Shown one piece after another: positions 34,767 to 42,096 of a stretch of DNA of 64,000 bases. The notes beneath the pieces are model-generated. The model worked only from the letters and a program-made list of their open reading frames with translations, was not told the DNA's origin and searched no databases. How positions within the stretch are numbered: the first letter of the stretch is position 1; the number at the start of each line of letters is the position of its first letter. This DNA is from Rhodospirillaceae bacterium UBA1479 (GTDB lineage Bacteria; Pseudomonadota; Alphaproteobacteria; Rhodospirillales; Casp-alpha2): contig DCRZ01000006.1 in the NCBI GenBank assembly GCA_002325375.1, forward strand, positions 247,974-311,973, read 5' to 3'. A program made the position numbers and the translations under genes.

Positions 34767-36293
34767 ATGGCTTATGCCTCGCTCAGGGATTTTATTTTCA
34801 ACCGGCTGGAGCCGGCAGGCCGCCTTGTGCGTGTCAAAACCCCCGTGTCGCCGGAACTGGAAATGACGGAAATCCAGACCCGCCTGATCGCCGAGGGCGG
34901 CCCGGCCGTGCTGTTCGAGAATGTCGTGGGACGGGACGGCAAGGCATTCGGCATGCCGGTCCTGGTCAACCTGTTCGGCACGGTGGAACGGGTCGCCTGG
35001 GGCATGGAGCGCGAACCGGCGGGGCTGCGCGAGGTCGGCGAGACGCTGGCCTTCCTGCGTCAGCCGGAGCCGCCGGAAAACCTGCGCCAGGCCATGGACA
35101 TGCTGCCGTTGCTGAAAACCATGGTCGCGATGAAACCGAAAACGGTGAAGACCGCGCCGTGCCAGGAAATCGTGCTCAAGGGCGATGACATCGACCTTGC
35201 GGCCCTGCCGATCCAGACCTGCTGGCCGGGTGAGCCGGCGCCGCTGATCACCTGGCCGCTGGTCGTGACCCAGGGACCCCAGGCCGGGCAGAAGGGCGGC
35301 GACAAGCGCGACGGCTTCAACCTGGGCATCTACCGCATGCAGGTCACGGGCCGGAACACCACCCTGATGCGCTGGCTGAAGCATCGTGGCGGGGCGCAGC
35401 ACCACGCCCGGTGGAAGGATACCCGGCCCGAACCCCTGCCCGCCGCCGCCGTCATCGGCGCCGATCCGGGCACAATCCTGGCCGCCGTCACGCCGGTGCC
35501 GGACACCCTGTCGGAATACCAGTTCGCCGGCATGCTGCGCGGCAAGCGGGTCGATCTGGTCGATTGCAAGACCGTGCCGTTGAAGGTCCCGGCGGAGGCC
35601 GAGATCGTCATCGAAGGTCATGTCTCGCTGGAAGATTACAGCGACGAAGGGCCTTACGGCGATCACACGGGTTATTACAATTCGGTCGAGCCGTTTCCCG
35701 TGTTCACGGTCTCGGCCATCACCATGCGCCGGGACCCGATTTATCTGTCGACCTATACGGGCCGCCCGCCGGACGAGCCGTCGATCCTGGGCGAAGGCCT
35801 GAACGAAGTCTTCGTGCCCTTGTTCCGCCAGCAATTCCCGGAAGTGGTCGATTTTTGGCTGCCGCCCGAGGCCTGCTCCTACCGCGTCGCCGTGGTCTCC
35901 ATGAAGAAGGCTTACGCCGGCCACGCCAAACGCATCATGATGGGGGTGTGGTCCTACCTGCGTCAGTTCACCTATACCAAGTTCGTGATCGTGGTCGACG
36001 AAGACATCAACGCCCGGGATTGGAACGACGTGATCTGGGCGATCTCGACCAACGTCGATCCGGCCCGCGACGTGACGATGATCGAGAACACGCCCATCGA
36101 CTATCTGGATTTCGCCTCGCCCGAACCGGGTCTGGGCAGCAAGATGGGGATCGACGCGACGGCCAAGATGGGGGCGGAAACGCACCGGGAATGGGGCCGC
36201 AAGATCCGCATGGCGGATGACGTGATCGACGAGGTCACCCGCAAATGGGCCGATTACGGCCTGCCCGGATCGGGCAGGCCGATCTGGAAATAA
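34767..36293 (+). CDS. ubiD: UbiD family decarboxylase
   Basis: 508-residue prenylated-FMN decarboxylase, probably 3-octaprenyl-4-hydroxybenzoate carboxy-lyase of ubiquinone synthesis. Family regions seen are LVVTQGPQAGQKGGDKRD, FNLGIYRMQVTGRNT, MRWLKHRGGAQHH, LEDYSDEGPYGDHTGYYN and KFVIVVDEDINARDWNDVIWA. The start is taken at ATG 34767 with AAGGAA upstream; 29 more upstream codons are open but look non-coding. The ubiA gene lies 2.6 kb away, consistent with this role, but aromatic-acid decarboxylation cannot be excluded. Convergent with the aminotransferase, four bases apart. Confidence 0.92.
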   Translation: MAYASLRDFIFNRLEPAGRLVRVKTPVSPELEMTEIQTRLIAEGGPAVLFENVVGRDGKAFGMPVLVNLFGTVERVAWGMEREPAGLREVGETLAFLRQPEPPENLRQAMDMLPLLKTMVAMKPKTVKTAPCQEIVLKGDDIDLAALPIQTCWPGEPAPLITWPLVVTQGPQAGQKGGDKRDGFNLGIYRMQVTGRNTTLMRWLKHRGGAQHHARWKDTRPEPLPAAAVIGADPGTILAAVTPVPDTLSEYQFAGMLRGKRVDLVDCKTVPLKVPAEAEIVIEGHVSLEDYSDEGPYGDHTGYYNSVEPFPVFTVSAITMRRDPIYLSTYTGRPPDEPSILGEGLNEVFVPLFRQQFPEVVDFWLPPEACSYRVAVVSMKKAYAGHAKRIMMGVWSYLRQFTYTKFVIVVDEDINARDWNDVIWAISTNVDPARDVTMIENTPIDYLDFASPEPGLGSKMGIDATAKMGAETHREWGRKIRMADDVIDEVTRKWADYGLPGSGRPIWK

Positions 36294-36297
36294 GGCC

Positions 36298-37158
36298 TCA
36301 GCAGGCGTCGGCGTAGCTGAAATACATGTCCCGCGTTTCCTGGAACACGGGGCCCGGGGGCAGGGCGCGGCCGTCCAACTGCGTGCAGGGCACGACCTTG
36401 GAATAGTTGCCGGTGGCGAACAGCTCGTCGGCCTCGGTCAGGTCGTCATAGGTGATCTGGCGCTCCACCACCTCGACCCCGGCCTCGCGCAGAAGCTGGA
36501 TCACCCGCTGGCGGGTGATGCCGTTGAGGAAGGTGCCGTTGGTCGTCGGCGTGTGCACCACGCCGTCCTTCACCATGAACAGATTGGCCGACGAGAACTC
36601 GGCCACGTCGCCGTCCGGGTCCAGCATCACGCCCGTGTCGAACCCGCGCTGGTTGGCGTCGGCCACGGCGCGCGACACGTTGGGATACAGGCAGGCGGCC
36701 TTGGCCTCGGTCGGCGCCATGTCGGCGGCCGGACGTCGGAACGGCGACAGGCAGGCCTTGAAGCCGGTTGGTGCGGGCAGGGCGGCCTCTTCCACCGTCA
36801 GCACGAAATGGGTCGATGCCGGGTCGGGCACGACGAACCCGCCCGAGGCATAGAACAGCGGGCAGATGTACAGTTGGGCGTCGTCGGGAAATTGCTGGAT
36901 GCCTTCAAGGGACAGGTCGACGATGTCTTCCGTCGTCACGTCCGGCGCCATGCCCATGATGCGGGCTGAGCGGATGGCACGCGCGCAATGGGCCTCCAGA
37001 TCGGGGACCTTGCCGGCCATGGACCGGGCCCCGTCGAACACGGCGGACCCCAGCCACATGGCGTGATCGGTCGCCTTGGCGACGGCGGGCTCGTCATCGT
37101 GCCATTGGCCGTCGACCCAACTGATGGCGTTGCCACCCCTACTTTGTCCATATTTCAT
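36298..37158 (-). CDS. Class IV PLP aminotransferase, branched-chain type
   Basis: 286-residue fold-type IV transaminase. The PLP lysine lies in MAPTEAKAACLYPNVSRAVADA, and the acidic/Ser/Asn cofactor site in DVAEFSSANLFMVKDGVVHTP followed by LNGITRQRVIQLL, the layout of IlvE-type branched-chain amino acid transaminases. Length is a little short of E. coli IlvE (309). A role in D-amino acid or 4-amino-4-deoxychorismate chemistry is less likely but possible. In the 166 bases upstream is an eight-base inverted repeat (37217-37243). Confidence 0.85.
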   Translation of the reverse strand: MKYGQSRGGNAISWVDGQWHDDEPAVAKATDHAMWLGSAVFDGARSMAGKVPDLEAHCARAIRSARIMGMAPDVTTEDIVDLSLEGIQQFPDDAQLYICPLFYASGGFVVPDPASTHFVLTVEEAALPAPTGFKACLSPFRRPAADMAPTEAKAACLYPNVSRAVADANQRGFDTGVMLDPDGDVAEFSSANLFMVKDGVVHTPTTNGTFLNGITRQRVIQLLREAGVEVVERQITYDDLTEADELFATGNYSKVVPCTQLDGRALPPGPVFQETRDMYFSYADAC

Positions 37159-37216
37159 GGCATCGGCCTTTCAAAACTCCCAAAGCCAGCGCCACTCTCT
37201 TCGCACATGCAGCATA

Positions 37217-37243
37217 ACCCTTGGGGGGCGAAAGGCCAAGGGT
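37217..37243. repeat. Perfect 8-bp inverted repeat upstream of the aminotransferase
   Basis: ACCCTTGG (37217-37224) faces CCAAGGGT (37236-37243) across 11 bases. It lies in the leader of the aminotransferase gene (minus strand start 37158) and after the S24 repressor stop. It could be a terminator stem without a T-run, or an operator. Confidence 0.35.
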
Positions 37244-37324
37244 GGGGTGGAAAACCACGTAATCACAGTTCTTTGTGGTGGAATTTCAACGTCTGCCGGA
37301 AAAGTTATCCCGGGGTGCGGCGGC

Positions 37325-37957
37325 CTACTGGCTGGCCCAGACGACGCGGGAAATCCATTCGACCTGGGCAAGGTCCAGGGACCGGTCCTCGTGCGCCGGG
37401 TTCAGGGATTGCAGGTCGATGTGACGCGCCGTGCGGCGGATCAGCACCTTGGCCATGACCTCACCCTCCGTCGTCTTGACGACGACGCGGTCGCCGCGCC
37501 GGACCGAGGCATGGGGGGCGACGATGATGGTATCGCCGTCGCGGAACACGGGCTCCATGCTGTCGCCGTTGATTTCCAGGGCGAAGGTGTTGGGATCATT
37601 CAGGCCGGGGAAGGGGATTTCATCCCAGCCGCCGCCCACGGGATAACCGGCGTCGTCGAAGAACCCGGAATTCCCGGCCTGGGCGAAGCCGATCAGCGGC
37701 ACGTTGCGGTAGACGCCGCCGCCTTCGGTCTCGTCCACGTAGGACACCCATTCCGACAGGCTGGCCCCCGTGGCCTGCAGAATCTTGGCGATGCTTTCCG
37801 TCGACGGCCAGCGCAGCTTGCCGTCGCGCGTCGTGCGCTTGCTCTTGTTGAAGGTGGTGGGGTCAAGGCCGGCCTTGCGGGCAAGCCCGGAGGTCGACAG
37901 GCCATGTTCGCGGGCCAGCCGGTCAACTGCATGCCATACGCTTGAATGCCGCAACAT
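37325..37957 (-). CDS. XRE-family repressor with LexA-like S24 autoprotease domain
   Basis: 210-residue self-cleaving repressor type. The N-terminal helix-turn-helix (about 8-65: STSGLARKAGLDPTTFNKS) is XRE/CI-like, not LexA's own winged helix. The C-terminal S24 peptidase has a cleavage bond at Ala94-Gly95 (GFAQAGNSGF), Ser133 in NGDSMEP and Lys170 in GEVMAKVLI; the Ser-Lys spacing of 37 equals that of E. coli LexA. It may respond to RecA during DNA damage. Divergent from the two-gene cassette at 38155-38921; a dyad ATTGT-CTT-ACAAT sits just before its start. Confidence 0.92.
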   Translation of the reverse strand: MLRHSSVWHAVDRLAREHGLSTSGLARKAGLDPTTFNKSKRTTRDGKLRWPSTESIAKILQATGASLSEWVSYVDETEGGGVYRNVPLIGFAQAGNSGFFDDAGYPVGGGWDEIPFPGLNDPNTFALEINGDSMEPVFRDGDTIIVAPHASVRRGDRVVVKTTEGEVMAKVLIRRTARHIDLQSLNPAHEDRSLDLAQVEWISRVVWASQ

Positions 37958-37976
37958 GGGAACATTGTCTTACAAT
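37954..37976. promoter_or_regulatory. Candidate repressor-binding sequences at the S24 gene start
   Basis: ACATGGGAA (37954-37962) covers the start codon and recurs at 38074-38082 over the -35 region of the divergent promoter. Next to it is a five-base dyad ATTGT/ACAAT with a three-base centre (37964-37976). Shared elements at both starts of a divergent repressor locus suggest operators, though the binding protein is not known. Confidence 0.4.
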
Positions 37977-38070
37977 TTGCGGCCAATTTCCATAGCGAAT
38001 CGTCATGGCAGGCCGATTTTGAGGTGAGATGGGTTCGCAAGGTGTATAGGAAAATCAACCTTAAAAATTA

Positions 38071-38099
38071 TTGACATGGGAATTTTAGGCTGGTTATCT
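38071..38099 (+). promoter_or_regulatory. Sigma70-type promoter of the two-gene cassette
   Basis: A perfect -35 box TTGACA (38071-38076), 17 bases, then TTATCT (38094-38099) preceded by TG as in an extended -10. The -10 itself is poor. Initiation would fall at about 38106, on top of the LexA-type box that follows. Confidence 0.5.
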
Positions 38100-38105
38100 G
38101 TATTT

Positions 38106-38120
38106 GTTCTTGAAATGTTC
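38106..38120 (+). promoter_or_regulatory. LexA-type SOS box ahead of the two-gene cassette
   Basis: GTTC-N7-GTTC exactly as in alphaproteobacterial LexA operators. It lies 6 bases after the proposed -10 box and 34 bases before the first start codon, a good position for repression. One such match is expected by chance in a window of this size, but few would fall in a promoter. Confidence 0.6.
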
Positions 38121-38154
38121 TTTTCTGTTTCAAGCCGTAAGGAGGCCGCTCCCC

Positions 38155-38517
38155 GTGAAACGCAAACGCTATTTCCCGCGCCCTCAGCCGGCCGGGGCGG
38201 TCCGGCCCTTCGACACGGCGGAAGAGGCTTGGTTCTGGTTCATGCGGGCCCATCGGGCGCGGCGCGACGGTCAGCGGTTCGAGGGCGGCGGCGGCATGGC
38301 CCGACCGTGCGAAGCCGATGACGTCTACCTTGCCGCCGTTTCCCTGGTGCGGGCACGGGTGCTTAAGGCGCTGCATCTGCGCACCTTGTTGGAATTCGGC
38401 GCCCGCGATCGTCCCCCCGACGCCCGCCTGCGGGACGAGGCCTGGCCCGCCCGCCTGTGGGATGAAGCGCTTGACCGCATGACGACGGTGCTGCGCCGCA
38501 AGGGCATCCTGGCATGA
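38155..38517 (+). CDS. Conserved hypothetical protein, first gene of SOS-type cassette
   Basis: 120 residues from GTG 38155, chosen because GGAGG ends nine bases before it; the frame is open upstream but without a ribosome site. The N-terminus is basic (KRKRYFPRPQP), followed by FDTAEEAWFWFMRAHRARRDG, an aromatic helix, MARPCEADDVYLAAVSLVRA, and a C-terminal helix RLWDEALDRMTTVLRRKGI. No membrane segment or signal peptide. I know of no characterised function. It overlaps the next gene by four bases (ATGA), so the two proteins are made together, behind a LexA-type box. Confidence 0.72.
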   Translation: MKRKRYFPRPQPAGAVRPFDTAEEAWFWFMRAHRARRDGQRFEGGGGMARPCEADDVYLAAVSLVRARVLKALHLRTLLEFGARDRPPDARLRDEAWPARLWDEALDRMTTVLRRKGILA

Positions 38518-38921
38518 GCGACGACAAGGCCCTGGCCGGCCCGGACTTGGCCGTGGTCGCCTTCACCGGGCGGGCGACCCTGCCCTGGTTGCGCCTGCTG
38601 AAGCCCGGGTTCCGGCACTGCTTCGTGCTGCTGCGCACGCGGGGCAATTGGCTCTATTACGACCCCATGGCCCATTACACCTTCGCCTCGGCGATCGGGG
38701 CCTATCCGCTGCTGGGCCTGTTGCGCGTGTTTCGCCGCCGGGGCTGCCGATTGCGTCTGGCGCGGCCCCGCATGCCGCCGCCCCGCGCCCAGGCCTGGCG
38801 GCCCTATACCTGCGTCGAAGCGGTCAAGCGGGTGCTCGGCCTGCGGGAACCCTGGGTGCTGACCCCCTGGCAACTCTACCGCTGTCTCAGCCGGCACCAC
38901 CCAGAAGCCGTCCGGCGATGA
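38514..38921 (+). CDS. Hypothetical protein with permuted papain-like (NlpC/P60-type) His-Cys pattern
   Basis: 135 residues. His35 in GFRHCFVLLR, then GNWLYYDP, and Cys100 in PYTCVEAVKRVLGL, ending VLTPWQLYRCL. A histidine before the cysteine is the order of circularly permuted NlpC/P60 (YaeF/LRAT-like) cysteine enzymes, so amidase, peptidase or acyltransferase activity is possible; this is inference from motif order only. No signal peptide. Translationally coupled to the 120-residue gene. Its last 35 bases overlap the end of ubiA on the other strand. Confidence 0.72.
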   Translation: MSDDKALAGPDLAVVAFTGRATLPWLRLLKPGFRHCFVLLRTRGNWLYYDPMAHYTFASAIGAYPLLGLLRVFRRRGCRLRLARPRMPPPRAQAWRPYTCVEAVKRVLGLREPWVLTPWQLYRCLSRHHPEAVRR

Positions 38922-39816
38922 TGGCGGCCAGCACGATCAGCCCGAAATCCCGGTTCGACTTGAACCGCGCCAGGCAGACCTTGGCATTGTCGAGATCGAG
39001 GCTGCGCACCTGCCAGGTGAGATGCAATCCCGCCACGGCCAGACCCGCGAAATAAATCGGGTGCAAGGCCGCGTGCACGCCCGCCGCCGCCAGCAGGGTG
39101 ATCGTGCCGCCGTAGAACGCGGCCAGCCAGGGGCGGGTCGCATCGCCGAACTTGAGCGCCGTCGACTTGACGCCGACCAGGACGTCGTCTTCCTTGTCCT
39201 GATGGGCGTAGATGGTGTCGTAGCCCATGGTCCACATCAGGCCCGCGGCATACAGCAGCACCGCCGGGGCCTCCAGCCCGCCTGTCACCGCGGCCCATCC
39301 GACCAGCGCCCCCCAGTTGAAGGTCAGGCCCAACACGAACTGGGGCCAATAGGTGACCCGCTTGGCGAAGGGATAGAGGGCGACCAGGACCAGAGACGAC
39401 GCCCCCAGGACCACCGTATAGGTGTTGAATTGCAGCAGCACGGCGAGCCCGATTCCAAGCTGCAGGGCCAGGAACGCCAGCGCCTGGATGACCGAGACCT
39501 GACCGGACGTGATGGGCCGCGTGGCCGTGCGCGCGACCTTATTGTCGATATCCCGATCGGCGATGTCGTTGACGGTGCAGCCCGCCCCCCGCATGACCAG
39601 GGCCCCCACGGCGAACAGAGCCATGAACCAGGGGTCGGGCCAGCCCGGTGCGGCCATCGCCGTCGCCCACCAGCAGGGCAGCAGCAGCAGCCAGGTGCCG
39701 ATTGGCCGGTCCAGGCGCGCGAGGCGCAGATAAGGCCTGAGGCCTTCCCCCGGGACACGATCGATCCAGCTTTGCGGCGGAATGTCCGAGGCCGAAACTT
39801 GTTGTCGTTCATCCAT
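38887..39816 (-). CDS. ubiA: 4-hydroxybenzoate polyprenyltransferase
   Basis: Integral membrane prenyltransferase that joins the polyprenyl chain to 4-hydroxybenzoate in ubiquinone synthesis. The two Asp-rich magnesium/diphosphate motifs are NDIADRDIDNKVARTATRP and YAHQDKEDDVLVGVKS; about eight hydrophobic helices are visible. The start is set at ATG 39816 (309 residues) because GAGG precedes it; ATG 39849 (320 residues) lacks a ribosome site. Its 3' end overlaps the SOS-type cassette gene by 35 bases. Divergent from rsmE. Confidence 0.95.
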   Translation of the reverse strand: MDERQQVSASDIPPQSWIDRVPGEGLRPYLRLARLDRPIGTWLLLLPCWWATAMAAPGWPDPWFMALFAVGALVMRGAGCTVNDIADRDIDNKVARTATRPITSGQVSVIQALAFLALQLGIGLAVLLQFNTYTVVLGASSLVLVALYPFAKRVTYWPQFVLGLTFNWGALVGWAAVTGGLEAPAVLLYAAGLMWTMGYDTIYAHQDKEDDVLVGVKSTALKFGDATRPWLAAFYGGTITLLAAAGVHAALHPIYFAGLAVAGLHLTWQVRSLDLDNAKVCLARFKSNRDFGLIVLAAIIAGRLLGGAG

Positions 39817-39867
39817 GGCCTCAAGTAATAGGGGCGAGGCCCGTGACATTCAAAGGGGAAAAGCGCC

Positions 39868-40593
39868 ATGGCGGCAGGGATCCGCCTTTACGTCGACAGC
39901 CCCCTCGGGGCCAGCACCGCCGTCGAGGCGACGGCCGACCAGGCTCATTACCTGGGCCGGGTCATGCGCTTAGGTGTCGGCGATCCGATCCTGCTGTTCA
40001 ACGGCCGTGACGGCGAATGGCGGGCCGAGATCACACGCATGGACAAGCGCACAGCCGAGATGGCCATCCGGGAAAAAACACGCGACCAGACCGAAGCTGC
40101 GGGCCCCTGGCTCGCCTTCGCGCCGGTGAAGAAGACCGGCACCGATTTCATCGTTCAGAAGGCGACGGAACTGGGCGCATCGCGTCTGATGCCGGTCGCC
40201 ACGGCCAATACCCAGACCGGGCGCACGAATACGGCGCGCCTCCGCGCCCAGGCCGTCGAGGCGGCGGAACAATGCGAGCGCCTGTCCGTGCCCGAAGTTT
40301 CCGACATGACCGATCTGGACACCCTTCTGGCCGATTGGCCCCAGGACCGGCCCCTGTTCGCCCTCGACGAGACTGGCGGCGGCGCCCCCCTTGCGGCGAT
40401 TGCCGCGACGGCGGGCGCGGCGGTCGGATTTTTAGTCGGCCCGGAAGGCGGCTTTCAGGCGCGGGAGCTTGACAGGTTTGCTAAGCTTCCCTTCATCACC
40501 CCGGTGACGCTGGGTCCCCGCATCCTGCGCGCCGAAACGGCCTGCCTTGCCGCGTTATCGGTATGGCAGGCGGTTGTCGGCGACTGGACCTGA
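39868..40593 (+). CDS. rsmE: 16S rRNA (uracil-1498-N3)-methyltransferase
   Basis: 241-residue SPOUT-class methyltransferase. A PUA-like N-terminal domain (HYLGRVMRLGVGDPILLFNG) is followed by the knotted SAM-binding part: FAPVKKTGTDFIVQKATELGA, FLVGPEGGFQARELDRF and VTLGPRILRAETACLAAL. Uses SAM to modify U1498 of the small ribosomal RNA. An AGGGG site lies upstream of the ATG. Followed 66 bases later by gshA, an arrangement common in alphaproteobacteria. Confidence 0.95.
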   Translation: MAAGIRLYVDSPLGASTAVEATADQAHYLGRVMRLGVGDPILLFNGRDGEWRAEITRMDKRTAEMAIREKTRDQTEAAGPWLAFAPVKKTGTDFIVQKATELGASRLMPVATANTQTGRTNTARLRAQAVEAAEQCERLSVPEVSDMTDLDTLLADWPQDRPLFALDETGGGAPLAAIAATAGAAVGFLVGPEGGFQARELDRFAKLPFITPVTLGPRILRAETACLAALSVWQAVVGDWT

Positions 40594-40659
40594 CCAAATA
40601 TAGGAACGGCGAACCTTCCTTCTTCCCGCCCGTTCCCTCCAACGACGAAAGACCCGGCC

Positions 40660-42027
40660 ATGGCCAATGACAGTTCTCCCAAGTCCCATCCCATCACTGA
40701 CAAGGCCACCCTGGTCGAATACCTGGAAGCAGGCTGCAAGCCCGCGCGCGATTGGCGCATCGGCACGGAACACGAAAAATTCGCCTACGACCTGAAGACC
40801 CTGCGCCCGCTGACCTATGACGGGGAGCCGGGCGTGCGTCAGATGCTCGACGCCCTGACCCGCTTCGGCTGGACCCCGGTGCTGGAGAAAGGCAACGTCA
40901 TCGCCCTGTCGAAGCCGGACCGCAGCTCGATCTCGCTGGAGCCGGCGGGGCAGCTGGAACTGTCGGGCGCCCCGGTCGAAACCATCCACCAGACCTGCGG
41001 CGAGGTCACCGAGCACCTGAAGCAGGTGAAAACCGTGGCCAGTGAGCTCGGCATCGGGTTCTTGGGATTGGGCTACAACCCAAAATGGACGCGTGAAGAC
41101 ATGCCCTGGATGCCCAAGGGCCGCTACGCGATCATGCGGGACTACATGCCGACCAAGGGGTCCCTGGGGCTGGAGATGATGCAGTCTACCTGTACCGTGC
41201 AGGTCAACCTGGACTTCAATTCCGAAGCGGTGATGCGCCAGATGTTCCGCGTCGCCCTGGCGCTGCAGCCCATCGCCACGGCGCTCTGGGCCAATTCGCC
41301 GTTCCGCCACGGCAAGCCCAACGGCTTCCTGTCCTACCGATCCCACATCTGGACCGATGTCGATCCGGACCGCTGCGGCACCTTGCCCTTCGTGTTCGAA
41401 GACGGCTTCGGGTTCGAACAATACGTCGACTACATCCTCGATGTGCCCATGTACTTCGTCTACCGCGACGGCAATTACATCAACGCCGCCGGGCAGTCGT
41501 TCCGCGATTTCATGGCGGGCCGGCTGCCGGCCCTGCCGGGGGAACTTCCGACCATGAAGGATTGGGAAGACCACATGACCACGGCCTTCCCCGAGGTGCG
41601 GCTCAAGACCTTCCTGGAAATGCGCGGTGCCGACGGTGGGCCCTGGGCGCGGCTGTGTGCGCTGTCGGCCTTCTGGGTCGGGCTGCTGTACGACACCGAA
41701 GCCCGCGACGCCGCCTGGGACCTGGTCAAGGACTGGACCGAGGACGAGCGCGAGGCCATGCGCCGGGACGTGCCAAAGACCGCCCTGAAAACCCCGTTCC
41801 GCGACAAACAGGTCAAGGACATCGCCTGCGAAGTCCTGTGCATCGCCCGCCAGGGGCTGAAGAACCGGGCCCGTCTCGACGCCGTCGGCCTGGATGAAAG
41901 CCATTTCCTGAAGCCCATGCACCAGATCTGCGATTCCGGCATGACCCAGGCCGAAGAGCTTCTGGTCGCCTATGAGCGCCGCTGGAAAGGCAACATCGAC
42001 CCCGTGTTCACGGAGTACGCCTACTAA
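40660..42027 (+). CDS. gshA: Glutamate-cysteine ligase (GCS2, plant/alphaproteobacterial type)
   Basis: 455-residue enzyme making gamma-glutamylcysteine, the first step of glutathione synthesis. Family stretches include IGTEHEKFAYDLKTLRPLTY, SISLEPAGQLELSGAP, GYNPKWTREDMPWMPKGRY, MMQSTCTVQVNLDF and ALWANSPFRHGKPNGFLSYR. Length and sequence fit the GCS2 group shared by plants and alphaproteobacteria, not E. coli GshA. The plant enzyme is redox-regulated by a disulfide; whether this one is cannot be seen. Confidence 0.95.
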   Translation: MANDSSPKSHPITDKATLVEYLEAGCKPARDWRIGTEHEKFAYDLKTLRPLTYDGEPGVRQMLDALTRFGWTPVLEKGNVIALSKPDRSSISLEPAGQLELSGAPVETIHQTCGEVTEHLKQVKTVASELGIGFLGLGYNPKWTREDMPWMPKGRYAIMRDYMPTKGSLGLEMMQSTCTVQVNLDFNSEAVMRQMFRVALALQPIATALWANSPFRHGKPNGFLSYRSHIWTDVDPDRCGTLPFVFEDGFGFEQYVDYILDVPMYFVYRDGNYINAAGQSFRDFMAGRLPALPGELPTMKDWEDHMTTAFPEVRLKTFLEMRGADGGPWARLCALSAFWVGLLYDTEARDAAWDLVKDWTEDEREAMRRDVPKTALKTPFRDKQVKDIACEVLCIARQGLKNRARLDAVGLDESHFLKPMHQICDSGMTQAEELLVAYERRWKGNIDPVFTEYAY

Positions 42028-42096
42028 CTTTGCTTGCTCCCGGGCCGGGCGCGGGGTTAGGTTCCCGCTCCATTCCAGACCCAAAGAGCCTGAACC

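Noticed and set aside
37325..37957. S24 gene as lexA itself
   Set aside because: The N-terminal domain is XRE-like, not the LexA winged helix; only the peptidase domain is shared.
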